Source: Terfezia claveryi (lineage: Eukaryota; Ascomycota; Pezizomycetes; Pezizales; Pezizaceae). From it: a stretch of DNA of 64,000 nucleotides. A program made the position numbers and the translations under genes. Each line of letters begins with the position of its first letter. Positions within the stretch are counted from its first letter, which is position 1. Where the stretch lies: positions 113,991 to 177,990 of the forward strand of contig WHUX01000112.1 of assembly GCA_015179025.1 (NCBI GenBank), in the 5' to 3' direction. The notes beneath the pieces were generated by a model. That model was not told where the DNA came from. It worked only from the letters and a program-made list of their open reading frames with translations, and searched no databases. This document shows positions 34,481-45,332 of the stretch, in pieces.

Positions 34481-34951
34481 TATCACCTCAGTTTTCCTTG
34501 CTATGGTTCACTAAGCTTTGGCATAGGGGAAATATAAGAGGAAAAATCACTACAACGCGCGTGATACATTTAAGCTTAAGGTGAAGAATAACAAATCTCA
34601 TGACATAAAAATTGACAAAATATAGCAGAAAACCCATCCCTTCACCCCTTTGGAAATATCGAGCCCTTGTACACCTTCTTCAAATGACACCCATCCAACG
34701 TCCCCAACCATCCCTTTAGACTTCCGAGGCACAAATACCTTCAAGGCCTCAAATGCATATCTCCCAATTACTTTGTTACTCTTCAAGTCTCTTAAATTCC
34801 CTAAGACCCTTGATCTCTCTTTATTATCCAACACCCTGCTTATTCAATAAGCAACCCCCCAATATATATTTAGCAAATCGAAAACCATCTGTCTCTTTCC
34901 CAGGAACAAATGTAGTTTTCGTAACCCATGAGAAAGATCCTCTAGCTACAA

Positions 34952-35581
34952 TCATCCCGCATAATTAGGATCATTTGCTCGATAAGGATGGGCATTAGGA
35001 TAGGTTGAGATTGTGTGAACAACCAGATCAGTTGCAGGGAGGTCTTCCATCTTTTCCATACCAATCTTGATTGTAGACACTGTGAACCAGTCCACTTGTT
35101 CCTTCAACAGGGGTTGATTTGAGAGGAGTTTTTGGTGAAATTGAATAGGTCTCTGCTCAGTCGGAATCGAGGGTTGTACTCCAATTGCTTCTTCTTCACT
35201 CACTCTCTGTTCAGGTTCATCTATAGGCCTCTCGATTTCTCGCTCCTCTTCGTCCCTATTCAGCTCATCCTCAGGTCTCTTAATTTCTCGCTTCCCTTCA
35301 TCTCCGTTCAGCTCTGAGTCATCCATCAGCCTCTTGCCTTCTCGCTCATCTATTAGCCTCTTGCTCTCTCGCTCCTCTTGATCCCCATTCAGCTCATTCT
35401 CAGGCCTCTTGCCCTCTCGCTTCTCTTCATTCCCATTCAAACCTTCTTGTTTCGGAGCCACCAATTTCTCTTGTCCTTCGTTAACATTTGATGCTATACT
35501 TGTAGATATATTAACCATTCCTTTTGGGTCCGTTTCCAACAATAGACTTAGCTCTTCATCTGATATGTATTCAATATACAC
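34952..35581 (-). pseudogene. Pol N-terminal remnant with Glu/Lys/Arg repeats
   Basis: The frame of 209 codons begins MYIEYISDEELSLLLETDPK. It carries a highly charged middle built of units such as NGDEEKREGKRP and REIERPIDE, and ends STYPNAHPYRANDPNYAG. The end matches the spacer just before the Ty3/gypsy reverse transcriptase; the polymerase that should follow is absent. The charged repeats probably expanded by replication slippage, since they are encoded by similar 30-40-bp units (35220-35430). Confidence 0.7.
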
Positions 35582-36267
35582 CGCTGTTTGGACATGGGGA
35601 ACTTGCTTAAGTATAGGGTTAAAGCTCTCAGTCGAAGTTGGAACAAACGTTTTCTCCAGTTGTTGGGTAGCCTTCTCCTTTCGTCAGAGAGATTTGGTAG
35701 ATTTCGCATATAACCTGACTCCTTCTGAGAAGCAACATCAAGCCCGACCGGGGAACTTCCTTATCAGCTCTGTCGATCCTCGTGAGCATCTCGCGCCTGT
35801 GGTATTGATAACATTACCGTCGGCCTTGGTGGAGTTCTTGGCGGGCATCGTCCAAACGTATATAAACCCCTTCCCCCCACCTTCTTCATTTTCTTCTCTT
35901 CTTTCTTCTCCAGCCAAACGTACACAGCCGTCCATGATCTTTTCCCTTTTTGGCTTAGAGCATTGAATAGATCCAGCCGGTGGCTTAACCTGACTATGCG
36001 GGTTATAGGTTGTGCATTCAGTCTCAGCTGGATGTTGCAAACACATCGGCATAGTTGGTCAGCGTTCCTTGACTCTTGGGAGGAAAACTCACTGCACAGA
36101 CACAAGACGATGCTGCTGGGACACGGACATTATTCCTTACTTGGCTCCCAATACATCAAATATCTCATTTGCCTTTCCAATATATTCCCCGCTCGTAAGA
36201 GATCCTTGTGATAAATTATTCAGATCCCAGATTGCCTGTGATTTTTCTGCCCATTCATCGAGGTCAT

Positions 36268-36549
36268 CTACTGGACAGATGAATCGTGCGTCAAGACGTC
36301 AGCAGCAATATCAAATGTAGCCTTTTTATCCGCTTTCAGAGTCATCCAGTACTGTTTGGCTTTTCCATCCAGATAGTTTTGGAGGGTCAACACTTTTGCT
36401 CTTTCTTTCATGGCCGGTTCCAAACCCATAAAGGAGAACCTTAGGATGTCCACGAAATCTTCAATGCATACTGTATCTTCTTCTCCACTGAACCGTTGAG
36501 GTTTGAATAGTAGTTGAAAGACAGACATTCCGAATCCAGATCGATGCAC
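36268..36549 (-). pseudogene. Gag (retrotrans_gag) fragment
   Basis: The 93-codon frame contains the retrotransposon Gag core, with PQRFSGEEDTVCIEDFVDIL, FMGLEPAMKERAKVLTLQNYL and KAKQYWMTLKADKKATF. It lacks the zinc-knuckle part and is followed by a stop. It lies between the LTRs of the Gypsy-derived element. Confidence 0.75.
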
Positions 36550-36734
36550 CTGAGATTTGCTGTAGGATTCAAGGTCGTTCTTGATATCGGCGGAGATTTG
36601 CTAAAGTATCGCAAGCACAATAGAGCAAAGAAGATGAAAGCTGAGAAGACAAGACAATGATAAACAGACGAAAGAAGAGTATCTCGGCTAAAAACGATGC
36701 CAGTAGGTCTGCCTCGACAGATTTCCAAGATCTC

Positions 36735-36975
36735 ACCGCAGTGACCACAGAAGAACAAGAAGTAAGAAAAGAAGACTATCGCAGCAGTCGTAACCGAATG
36801 GCACCGCAGTGACCACACTGGGAAAGAACCTCTGAAGACTAAGGAGAAGACCACCGCAGTGATCCCAGAAGAACAAGAAGTAAGAAAAGAAGACTACCGC
36901 AGCAGTCGTAACCGAATGGCACCGCAGTGGCCACACTGAGAAAGAACCTCTGAAGAGTAAGGAGAAGACCACCGC
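36735..36975. repeat. 118-bp tandem duplication inside the Gypsy-derived element
   Basis: ACCGCAGTGA-CC-CAGAAGAA begins at 36735 and 36853, and a third partial copy begins at 36970. Each unit holds the internal pair ACCGCAGTGACCAC. It lies in the element's 5' leader between the 5' LTR and Gag. Confidence 0.8.
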
Positions 36976-37036
36976 AGTGATCCCGGCTTGTTCAGAGGGA
37001 AAGAGAGACCTCGAAGTCTTTCTAGTACCGCCAAAC

Positions 37037-37230
37037 TGAAGGGAAAGAAATAGAAGAACACACGCAGAGTAAAGCTCAAATCACTCCGTGTGAGGAATCT
37101 GTATAAGTGTGTCTATCTATGAACCCCGCTCTCTCTCTATATATATGATATATGTTTGACGAGAACCATTATATAGAACAAGCACGCGACATATTCCCTT
37201 TTCGAGCAATTCACAATTCTAAGCGCGTCA
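37037..37230 (-). repeat. 5' LTR of the Gypsy-derived element
   Basis: 194 bp, partner of 34281-34480. A primer-binding site should lie just inside it, at about 37036 and below on the minus strand. The sequence there reads TTTGGCGGTACTAG; I cannot assign the tRNA. Confidence 0.85.
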
Positions 37231-37234
37231 GTAC

Positions 37235-38020
37235 TGCAGTGGGTGACCACGCGATAAAGCGTTGGATGGTAGGCACCTGAGGCGAGCCCTTAACATGCAG
37301 TGCTGCAGGCAAAAATTTTGGAGTACATCAGAAAGGATTTTTATGGCGTCCGGACGCCACTATGGGTGCGTCCTGATGACACCGTCTTGTCTCCCGTAGT
37401 GATCTGAGGTCGCCCAGATCCGACCCTCTGGCGTCTCATGTCATCCTGTGCCTCTGGCATAACCTCCCTTCAGCTTATGGCATCCGGATGACATGAAACC
37501 ATTACCTCACGTATCTGAGAGAACCAACCTCGTTAGATCTAGGCGTAAACTTGGAGAGTTATCAGCTATGTCCTGTAGGAACAAGGTTCCCTAAGAGGCA
37601 ACGCTAAGGGTGACTAGTCATGGTGAGCATGAGCATAGAGAAGGGACAGAGGATATAGAGGATAAAGGAGACGAGATAGAGGAGGATAACGAGAACAACG
37701 ACAACTGACTTTCTACCACTCTGCTCTCCATCACTGTGCACTCCAGAATATAGACCTTTATATGTCCGTAGGAAGAAATAGACATAGCGTTGGATATATA
37801 GAAATAAAAACAAACTTCATTCCAATTACAAGATGTTCTTATTTTCCAATACAAAATTGGCCGGGGCAGAGCTTAATTAAGGTTGTTTATATTGATACTT
37901 CACTTGGTCTCTACACGTGGGTTACTGGCCTAAGACATAAATTGCCAGCTGTTCTCGTATTTTGTAGCTATAGTTCTCTCTTTTCTTAAAGAATATACCT
38001 ACCTATCAAGAGCCGCTAAG
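37235..38020. other. Spacer between the LTR element and the two-TM gene
   Basis: No gene is supported. The first 80 bases (GGCACCTGAGG-GAGCCC, AACATGCAG) resemble DNA left of the LTR element at 34095-34135, so the insertion lies in or beside an older duplicated sequence. Confidence 0.45.
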
Positions 38021-38671
38021 ATGGCTCAATATCCTAATACGGCAGATATTGAATTAGGAAATCAGCTACCAACACCACCACCATACTCTGCTCATACTAC
38101 ACCATCTTTTTCTCCTCCTCCTTCTTCTCCTTCAACCTCTCCTCGAACTTTTCCTCCAACCTCTCCTCGAACTTCTCCTCTAACCTCTCCTCGAACTTCT
38201 CCTCTAACTTCTCCTCGACCTTCTCGTCCAACTTCTTTGCCTCTATCAGCTTCCTGCTGTTGTCCAATACTACCATTCCTATTAGCACTTCTGTTTCTAG
38301 GGACTATCACTATAATCGTCTGCTTAACTACGATCAAGATGTGAGTGTTTCTTCATATATTTTATATTCTGTGACTCCAGATATCCACAACTTATTTCGA
38401 AGCTTGATGGCCCCAATCATCTGTTCAAGCTGGTAGTGAGATTAGCTAACAGCTACGAAATAGGCATGAAGCAACTCTTTGGATCATTATAATGGGGTCA
38501 ATAATCATCTTCCTCCTACTGCTTTTGTTCATTTTTCTTTGCATCATCAACGTCGACTTCGACTCCCGCCAGGCCAGCGAGGCCTTCCGGGCCTTTAAAA
38601 GAAAGCCCGTAACTGTTCAGGTCCCAGCTCCGGGAGCTGGGGGGGGAGGGAATGAGGGGGGGAGGGAATGA
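38021..38671 (+). CDS. Small two-TM protein with Ser-Pro-Arg-Thr repeats (unknown family)
   Basis: Two exons (38021-38340, 38464-38671; intron 123 nt with a GCTAAC branch site) join in phase to 175 residues. The N-terminus (MAQYPNTADIELGNQLPTPPPYSAH) has a PPPYS motif of the PPxY class bound by Rsp5/Nedd4 WW domains. Next come repeats of SPRTSPLT, encoded by a 24-bp unit (38130-38225). A first hydrophobic stretch is CCCPILPFLLALLFLGTITI and a second, after the intron, is IIIMGSIIIFLLLLLFIFL. A basic and Gly-rich tail ends in runs of GGG. I do not recognise the family. The splice is inferred from frame, branch site and the hydrophobic continuity. The neighbours are repeats, so it could be a young or lineage-specific gene. 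Confidence 0.5.
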
Positions 38672-38765
38672 GGGGGGAAGGGAATGAGGGGGGAAGGGGT
38701 AGGGAGGCAAGGGATAGGGTGGAGTAGTAGGGGGAAGGGGGGAGCCAGGGGGGGCAGGGGGGTGC
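38640..38765 (+). repeat. G-rich 15-bp minisatellite (GGGGGGAGGGAATGA units)
   Basis: Three to four imperfect units of GGGGGGAGGGAATGA lie at 38640-38700, followed by G-rich DNA to about 38765. The array overlaps the end of the two-TM gene and supplies its stop codon. Confidence 0.6.
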
Positions 38766-40048
38766 CGTTGGAGGTTTGTGACCCTCGGTATGATTAAGCT
38801 TCTATATTTATTAGTTGCTAACTAGTATACTAATTACTAATTAACAGGAATAAGTTCTACTCAGAGATCTACGGGGTTTGGACGTTGCCATTTTCCTTGA
38901 ACTAAGGTACCCTTGACTGGGAGCTCGAAGCTGAAGCTAATTAGCCGACCTTCCATTTAGTGCAAATGCTTCCCCTGTGACTTTCAAGGACACCAAGCCG
39001 AGCAACTACTAGTAGACTAACCAAGCCGATGGCAAAGCATATCACTCACACCTTCATGTCCACTCAAAGCTGTCCTGGGGTTGAAACCAAGTATTTCTTA
39101 TCGTCATCGAGATTAATACAGAGCAATAAACAACAGTTATTTGGCTTGTTATTTGGCTTCATTGACGGCTTGTTTGGTCAAGCTGAATGGCAGGGCACTA
39201 TCTCAAGTCAATTGTTATGGGAGTCATAGATGATTTGAAGGAGAGCACAAGCTATGAAATCTTCGACGAGGATGCAGTACAAGTCATTTGTTTTTTCTAA
39301 CCTCAAGTCTGAAGCACAGATATATGCCTGCTGGGGTTTCGGAGATTTTTAACACTTTACATCAGCGGGTTTCTACTTTACCCCGCATCCTTCTTTCCTT
39401 ATATCGTCTGGTGGATTTCAGAGAGCTATGCATGTACTGTACTTTCGTTTTATATGTTTCATGATCCAATTTACTTTCAGTTGCCCATGCTGTTACTTTG
39501 AATATATACTGCTCTTTAAGACTCTGTCCGAGACATCAATTGTGCTAAAGAAACCTCACGTTAGAACAACATACTCTATGGCAATTCAAAGGAACTCGCT
39601 AATGTGGCAAGAACTTTGCCAAATATTTGGCACTGGTGAAAGGTGTATGGTGGTGGAAACATGGTATGGCAAGGGCTCATAATAACACATGTACACATAT
39701 ACATGCCATAACATAGCAGGTTTGACATGTGAGCGTCAATCAGTACGCAACCTCAGGTTAGGAGAGTACAGATTACTCTCGTTACAAGCATATCATCCAT
39801 CTGAAATTAGTTGCACTTCTAGATGGAGTGGAACCTAGGGGGTGAAACTGAGCCAAATCATACCGCCATTATTTATGCTGACATTATAGTAAGAGCGAGA
39901 ATGTCATGGTATGCTGGTAATGTCGCAGTGCGCAGAGTATGTTACGTTAAAAATTGTATTTCTGTATTGCATTGAAGCAAAGTTTTTACAGACTGAATTC
40001 CGCAACGGACCAGAACATATATATATTGGCAGGTTGTGGGTTATTTAG
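38766..40048. other. Gene-poor spacer
   Basis: Nothing is recognised. Short open frames at 39029-39229 and 39428-39682 have no motif. Confidence 0.4.
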
Positions 40049-40216
40049 TAGTCTGGTTGGCACGTTATTTAGCAGCATAACGAGTACTTGGCAAAAAAAC
40101 GGGTACCCGAATTCACACGAGTTGGGTTGGGTTGGGTTCAGCTTCAAAAAACCTACGACGGGGGGGCCAAGGAAAACCTACCCGCTGGGGCGGGTTTTCC
40201 GGTGCCAACCAGACTA
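40049..40216. mobile_element. 168-bp mariner-like MITE
   Basis: Perfect 15-bp terminal inverted repeats TAGTCTGGTTGGCAC (40049-40063) and GTGCCAACCAGACTA (40202-40216) begin and end in TA, the Tc1/mariner target duplication. The inside is non-coding with GGGTTGGGTTGGGTT near 40120. The ends match the copies at 5236-5516 and 32031. Confidence 0.85.
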
Positions 40217-40699
40217 GGTTTTCCGGGTTGTTGGGATGTAACTCGACCCGTAGCACACACTTAACATTTCGCAGCAGTATTTGCTGAACCTTTTCTCAAC
40301 GCCGTTCAGCTTTCTCATTGTGCCCTTCTGGCAAGCTTTCTTCGGGATAGAGACATCTTCAGTTGTCAGGAGGGCTTGAAGCCACTGATAATAGGTTGCA
40401 CTCCTGCCAGGGCGAGCTTTATTGAAGGTATTGAAGGGTCAGTAGTCATGCCACCTAAGGCGGTTGTAGGAAGGTCTGGGTTAGTGTTGGCACTGTACAC
40501 ATGATAGCAATATTATGAATTTCTGTTTAGCGAGGAGGCAAATGACCGTATATACAGTATATATGTTCTGGGCCGTTGCGGGATTCAGGCCATACCAGTA
40601 TGGACCAGGCTGCCGGCCGTTCCGGGATGGCATAAATATCACATATGTAGTTATTGAGACTAATGTAGCTTATACATAAGATATATACATAAGAAAAGC

Positions 40700-41440
40700 T
40701 CTACCTTGCTCAATCCCCCGCTTGCTCAATCCTCTACTTGCTGAACACTTTGCCAGCTCTTATAACTGAATTCGTACATGGGTGCTGCCCTGACCTAGTA
40801 TAACAGTAGGTAGTACATAAACTTCCTTTTTTTTTGCACTGGTAGCGACGGTCAGCCCATAGGCCTTTGCATTTGCTACAGATCCAGCAGAGGCAAGACA
40901 TGCAACTTCATGCAATGACTTCGGTTTTGGGCTTTGCCATTCCAATGGAATAGACTCAAGATAGGCTAGTCTAATACTAGAAGGAAGCCGCTCCAATTCT
41001 CTAGAGGGGTAGTATCGGTCCAATAGACCAAATTCACAGTATAGTTGATGTTGGTCAGGATGAGGTTTGTAGACAACCTGACAAAAGATCCGGCAATGGT
41101 TAGTAGAAGCTCGATCAATACCAAGAATTCGTAAGCTAGCAAGATTACCTATTGCAAAGGTATCTATCTTGTGCTATTTCTCATATCGACTAGCTATTCG
41201 ATTGCAAGCTCTTGTATGTTTTCGGATATTTGCAAGGATCATATCGGTATTTGGAATCTAGATTGTAGTGGAAGACAAATAGTCGTTCTGGTTGTCTTCT
41301 TCCTCCTCCTCCTCCTCCTCCTCCTCCTCCTCCTCCTTCTCCACCTCTTGCCCATCTTCCTCTTGCTTATCCTCCTCTTCCGCATCCTTGTTGTAACCCT
41401 CTTGCTCATGCTCACTCCCCTCATTATTTTCATCTAGGAT
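40700..41440 (-). pseudogene. C-terminal fragment of a KRBA2-like retroelement integrase
   Basis: On the minus strand, an acidic stretch (Glu/Asp repeats from the (TCC)n tract at 41297-41340) is followed by NLASLRILGIDRASTNH, CQVVYKPHPDQHQLYCEFG and LLDRYYPSRELERLPSS. Further on are SLHEVACLASAGSVANAK and, after a frameshift, a Cys-rich end (CKKKGSLCTTYCY, about 40835-40795). The order matches the tail found after the integrase core in KRBA2/SCAN-type integrase proteins. No catalytic core lies upstream in this copy. It may be the missing tail type of the broken core at 50.3-51.0 kb, but the two are on opposite strands. Confidence 0.55.
41297..41340 (+). repeat. (TCC)n microsatellite
   Basis: About 12 uninterrupted CTC/TCC triplets; it codes for Glu runs on the minus strand in the integrase-tail fragment. 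Confidence 0.85.
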
Positions 41441-41609
41441 TTGAGATAAACAAGCTGGAAGATCATGTACTTTTTGTTTAAATACAACCTTATATGAGCT
41501 ATATCTAGTATTTGAATGAATCTAATATTATTAGTTTTATCCCTGATATTGTAGATTACTTTTTAAACTTTTCCATTCTCTATAGAGTGAATGCTCGCAT
41601 ATCTGACAG

Positions 41610-41790
41610 CATGCAAGAAGAACGCCAAGGACTGGCATGGAGCAACATTACTCTCAAATTGAGGATATTTCAAAAACTTCATGCCCTTTAATTGTACCAA
41701 ATCTCCTGAGCACAAAGTTTTGGTTTACACTATTACATTTCCCAATTTAATTTCCCAACTGTTTCGGTATTAGAGCACCTACGTGATGAT
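41610..41790 (+). repeat. Dispersed repeat B, copy 2
   Basis: It carries AACGCCAAGGACTGGCAT and CTCCTGAGCACAAAGTTTTG like 33661-33840, about 85 percent alike by eye. It ends roughly 140 bp downstream of the DBP3 stop, in its 3' flank. Confidence 0.75.
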
Positions 41791-41926
41791 CGACATGGGT
41801 CCCCTACCCCATGCAGTACCCTCTTAACATATCCACCGTACTTAGACTCCAGGGAATATAAAGTGCTATATCTACAAAATAATGAATTGAAAGGGAAACA
41901 AACTAGAGAATTCACACCCAAACACC

Positions 41927-44022
41927 TTAATCTGAGAATTTGATCTTCTTAGCAGTCCTGTGAATACCTGTTAGCACGAGGCTGTACAGGATACAATGAA
42001 AGATGGCTTACCCAGCATTTTCCGTATCCTTGAAAAATGCACCATAAACACTATGTTCCTTTTTCTTAACAGTAGTACCGAATTTCAGGAGAGCCTCCGG
42101 CACAGGCTGCCCGGCCGCCTTGAGAATGTTCACCAAAGCACCAGAATGAGTTTTGTCATGCTCTGTGAAGAGAGTGACGGCCTTTCCAGTTTCACCAGCT
42201 CTTCCCGTTCGTCCAATTCTGTGGACATAGTCCTCAATGGTCAGTGGGAAAGTAACGTTGATGACAAGTTTGACCTTCGGGATATCGAGACCACGAGCCG
42301 CGACATCAGTGGCAATCAATATAGGGCATTTGCCGTCTTTGAAAGATTGTAATGCTTGTGTTCGCTGCCCTTGGTTGAGATCTCCATGGATAGAAGCAAC
42401 TCTGTATCCTTTCCGTTGCAAGAAGTTCTCAACACGCACGGCCTCCTTCTTGTATAAACAAAATACAAGAATTCTGTCAGCTTCGCTGTTTGCAGACTGG
42501 TGCCCCCTTATGAGCTCGTTCAGGCGCCCCTCCTTAGAAAAGTGGTCAACAACCTCAACCTGCTGGGCGATGCGGACGTTTGCTCGAAGGTCTCCGGTTG
42601 GGTTGTCTCCAATGGTGAAGTGAACAGGAGTCTTCATGAACGTAGCAGCGAGATCACGAACAGATTGGGGCCAGGTTGCAGTGAACTATTTGAACTGTGT
42701 AAGCAAAATTATCCATAGCATTATGGATTATTGGAGCAATGCATACCATGAGCGTTTGGCGCCCAACAGGTGAGGTAGCCCCAATGATCTTTTTAATGTC
42801 CTCCTCGAAACCTACAGCCAGGGCATAGTCGTTAGCAATTTGCAGACGCAAGTGGAAACGAGACAAACATACCCTTGTCCAACATGCGGTCAGCTTCATC
42901 AAGTACCATGTAATCCACCTTGTTCAAATCTGCTGCACCTTCCTGAATCAAATCGTTCAATCGCCCTGGCGTAGCAACTACAATCGTCGCCTTCTTTAAC
43001 AGCCTCCTCTGCTCATCTTTTGGTACACCGCCGTATACACAAACAGCAGTCAAACCATCATCCCTGGCCATCTTGTCTAGATGCTCATGGCTTTGCATAG
43101 CCAACTCTCGAGTGGGTGAAACCACAAGAACCTTCACACCCTTCCTCTCCTTTGCCGGAAGTGCTAGAATACGGCGGATGGCCGGAACACCAAATGCAAG
43201 GGTTTTTCCAGACCCAGTTTCCGCAACTCCAATACAGTCCCGCCCTGCAAGAAGGTAAGGCCACACTGCTGCTTGAATTGGAGTAGGCGCCGCGAATCCG
43301 GAAGTAAAGTTGAGAAAGGATTTTTGCTGAGTCTCATCTTCAATTGGCAGGTAGGGGAATTTGGTGATCGGTCTAAGCTGGGGTGCCTTCAGAGGGTCTG
43401 TTGAGGATATGAAATTCTTTTTGAGATACTCGTCGATTGTGAGCTGGGGTACTGCGGACAATTCTGGGTGCTCTGTGTAGGTTCCCGAGGACGTGGCAGC
43501 GGTAGAAGACCCAGAAGCTTTGTCAGATGATCCATTTGTTGATGTAGTATTCTCTACGGACTTTTTGACAGCCTTCTTTGCAACCTTAGAAGCCTTCCGC
43601 TCTTCCTTTGACAATTTCTTCGGCTCTTCGTTTTCATCTGCAGGCTTACTCTCCTCAACAGCTTCCTCTCCTTCGGCCGCTTTCTTCCCGGTTTTCTCCC
43701 TTTTCTCCTTTTCATCCTTTTTCTCCTTTTTCGTCTTCTTTCCCTTCTTCTCCTTTTTCGTCTTCTTTCCCTTCTTCTCCTTCCGCTCCCTTTTCTTTTC
43801 TTCCTTGGCCTTCTTGTACTTCTCCCCCCTTTCCCTCTTAGCCTCCTCCTCCTCCTCAAGCTCTACCTGCGCATCGCCGGTAAGCCCAACCTCAACATCC
43901 ACTACCTTCTCTTTCTTCTCCCTTTTCTCCTTTTTCTCCTTCTTTATCTTTTTTGCAACTATTTCCGCAACTCCGTTGGACAGTGGCTCGACTTCCACTT
44001 CGTCAATTGTTCGTTTCGCCAT
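41927..44022 (-). CDS. DBP3: DEAD-box ATP-dependent RNA helicase Dbp3
   Basis: Four exons on the minus strand (44022-42873, 42811-42747, 42685-42012, 41957-41927; introns 61, 61 and 54 nt) close in phase to 639 residues. A 170-residue Lys/Glu-rich N-terminus is followed by the helicase motifs in order: Q motif region [25 protein letters not shown] (I), PTRELA (Ia), TPGRL (Ib), DEAD (II), then across exons 2-3 TATWP (III, usually SAT), [13 protein letters not shown] (IV), [12 protein letters not shown] (V) and [10 protein letters not shown] (VI). It ends [18 protein letters not shown] and KKIKFSD, like Dbp3 orthologues. Dbp3 acts in the nucleolus on 27SA2 pre-rRNA processing for the 60S subunit. 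Motif III reads TAT rather than SAT, as is common in Dbp3. Confidence 0.93.
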
Positions 44023-44493
44023 TTTTGTTGCGGTATACTTGATCTGCTGTCTTGCTCGCTAAGCAAATATTTTTTGGAGTTGAAAACTCTTGGTATCCGC
44101 CAAGATTTACAAGCTTAGTCAGTTGTAACTAACGTTGTTTCCAAACTTGGACAAATTAATGTATGTCTCATTGCATCTTAACCCATGCATAATGAGATAA
44201 GGGCAGGCAAAAATTTCCTTCCATTGGTCTTGCCACCGGCCCCCCTCGGTGTACCTGTTGATCTTCTGAATTTGAAGGTGCAGCGAGACGGGGTGTCCGT
44301 TGCAATAATATCCCGACTATGGGAACAATGAATATAGGCTAAAAACACTCGAAAAATCCAAATTTCATATCATCGGCCCACTCCAATTTACGCTGAATCG
44401 CTTGCTACCTTGAAACCCCATCCAACATCAGCAAAAAAAAACTTGCGTCTGGACGCGCGACATCTTCACGTGCGTCATTTGGCTTCCTGGCAG
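44023..44493. other. DBP3 upstream region
   Basis: Presumed DBP3 5' UTR and promoter; no gene or clear regulatory site seen. Confidence 0.45.
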
Positions 44494-44843
44494 GTACGCA
44501 ACTGCTCCATTCGCAACGCTGGGTCCATGCCTTACATCGTAGGAATTAATCCATTCGGCCCATATAGATATATTCGGGGAACTCATGCTTGCGAGGCCAT
44601 ATATATACATATATGCGAGAAACTCGTGCTTTTGAGACTTATATATATATGCGAGAAACTCATGCATTTGAGGCCTGCGAGCATATGAGTTTCTCGAATA
44701 TATATATAAGCCTCGCAAGCATGAATTCCATATAGATAGGTTTCGCAAGCATCAGTTTCTCGAATATATATTTATGGGCCGAATGGATTAATTCCTACGA
44801 TGTAAGGCATGGACTCAGCGTTGCGAATGGAGCAGTTGCGTAC
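44494..44843. mobile_element. 350-bp fold-back element
   Basis: The outer arms begin GTACGCAACTGCTCCATTCG at 44494 and end with the reverse complement at 44843. They pair for about 85 bp with one or two mismatches (including CCATGCCTTACATCG and GGAATTAATCCATTCGG). The inside is a set of smaller inverted A/T-rich repeats (GCGAGAAACTC / GAGTTTCTCG). No coding capacity; it resembles a MITE or hairpin element. Confidence 0.85.
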
Positions 44844-44929
44844 TGCCTCAGGGCCGCACATGTATAGCCAAATATGACTATTGCCGGCGCAGGCATAGCG
44901 CACCGTTAGCGGTAGAACTATATTTGTTG

Positions 44930-45240
44930 GTATTGCCAATCTAAGCTGGCATACCCGAGCCGACGGCTGAATCTACCCAGTTGCATTCGAGCGCGCCACG
45001 CCACCATGTGACAGAGCTCCGGCGCATAGCTAACAGGTTCTACAGGTTCTTCGGGTGACCGAGCAAGTTCCGTAGATATAGGTGAGAGAATTGCCAGTCC
45101 TCCGAGGTGTGCACCCATAGCTAGCTTATCTCACAGATTCTTCAGGTGACCGAGCAAGTTCAGTAGATATAGGTGAGAGTATTGCCAGGCCTGCGACGAG
45201 TTTACGCGTAGCTAACTTATCTCACAGAGTCCGAGCAAGT
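44930..45240 (+). repeat. About 100-bp imperfect tandem duplication
   Basis: GGTGACCGAGCAAGTTC-GTAGATATAGGTGAGAG-ATTGCCAG occurs at about 45053 and 45146, with a third partial copy of GAGCAAGTTCAGT at 45233. Confidence 0.7.
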
Positions 45241-45267
45241 TCAGTTGCAGCAAGGGAGGCATTACCG

Positions 45268-45332
45268 TGCCTCCGAGGTCGACACTGCCATGCCTTCGAG
45301 GTCGACACTGCCATGCCTCCAAGGTCGACACT
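45268..45332 (+). repeat. 23-bp tandem repeat, three copies
   Basis: The unit GAGGTCGACACTGCCATGCC(TTC) is repeated three times with one or two changes. Confidence 0.8.

Larger units (their letters stand above)
34277..37234 (-). mobile_element. Gypsy-derived LTR retroelement, internally deleted
   Basis: The LTRs are 34281-34480 (200 bp) and 37037-37230 (194 bp). Both start TGAAGGGAAAGAA; the right copy ends CGCGTCA and the left TGCGTTA. A GTAC duplication flanks the element (34277-34280 and 37231-37234). Coding remains read on the minus strand, so the right LTR is the 5' one. There is a Gag fragment at 36549-36268 (PQRFSGEED, ERAKVLTLQNYLDGKAKQYW). Then comes a frame at 35581-34952 whose end (HTISTYPNAHPYRANDPNYAG) matches the segment that precedes Ty3/gypsy reverse transcriptase. 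The RT, RNase H and integrase are missing, so it must be non-autonomous. Confidence 0.85.

Noticed and set aside
41171..41437. Leu-rich plus-strand frame over the (TCC)n tract
   Set aside because: It comes from the microsatellite; the opposite strand fits an integrase-tail remnant better.
43493..44062. Long plus-strand frame of 189 codons opposite DBP3
   Set aside because: It is the antisense of the Lys/Glu-rich DBP3 N-terminus (Phe/Ser runs) and has no family resemblance.
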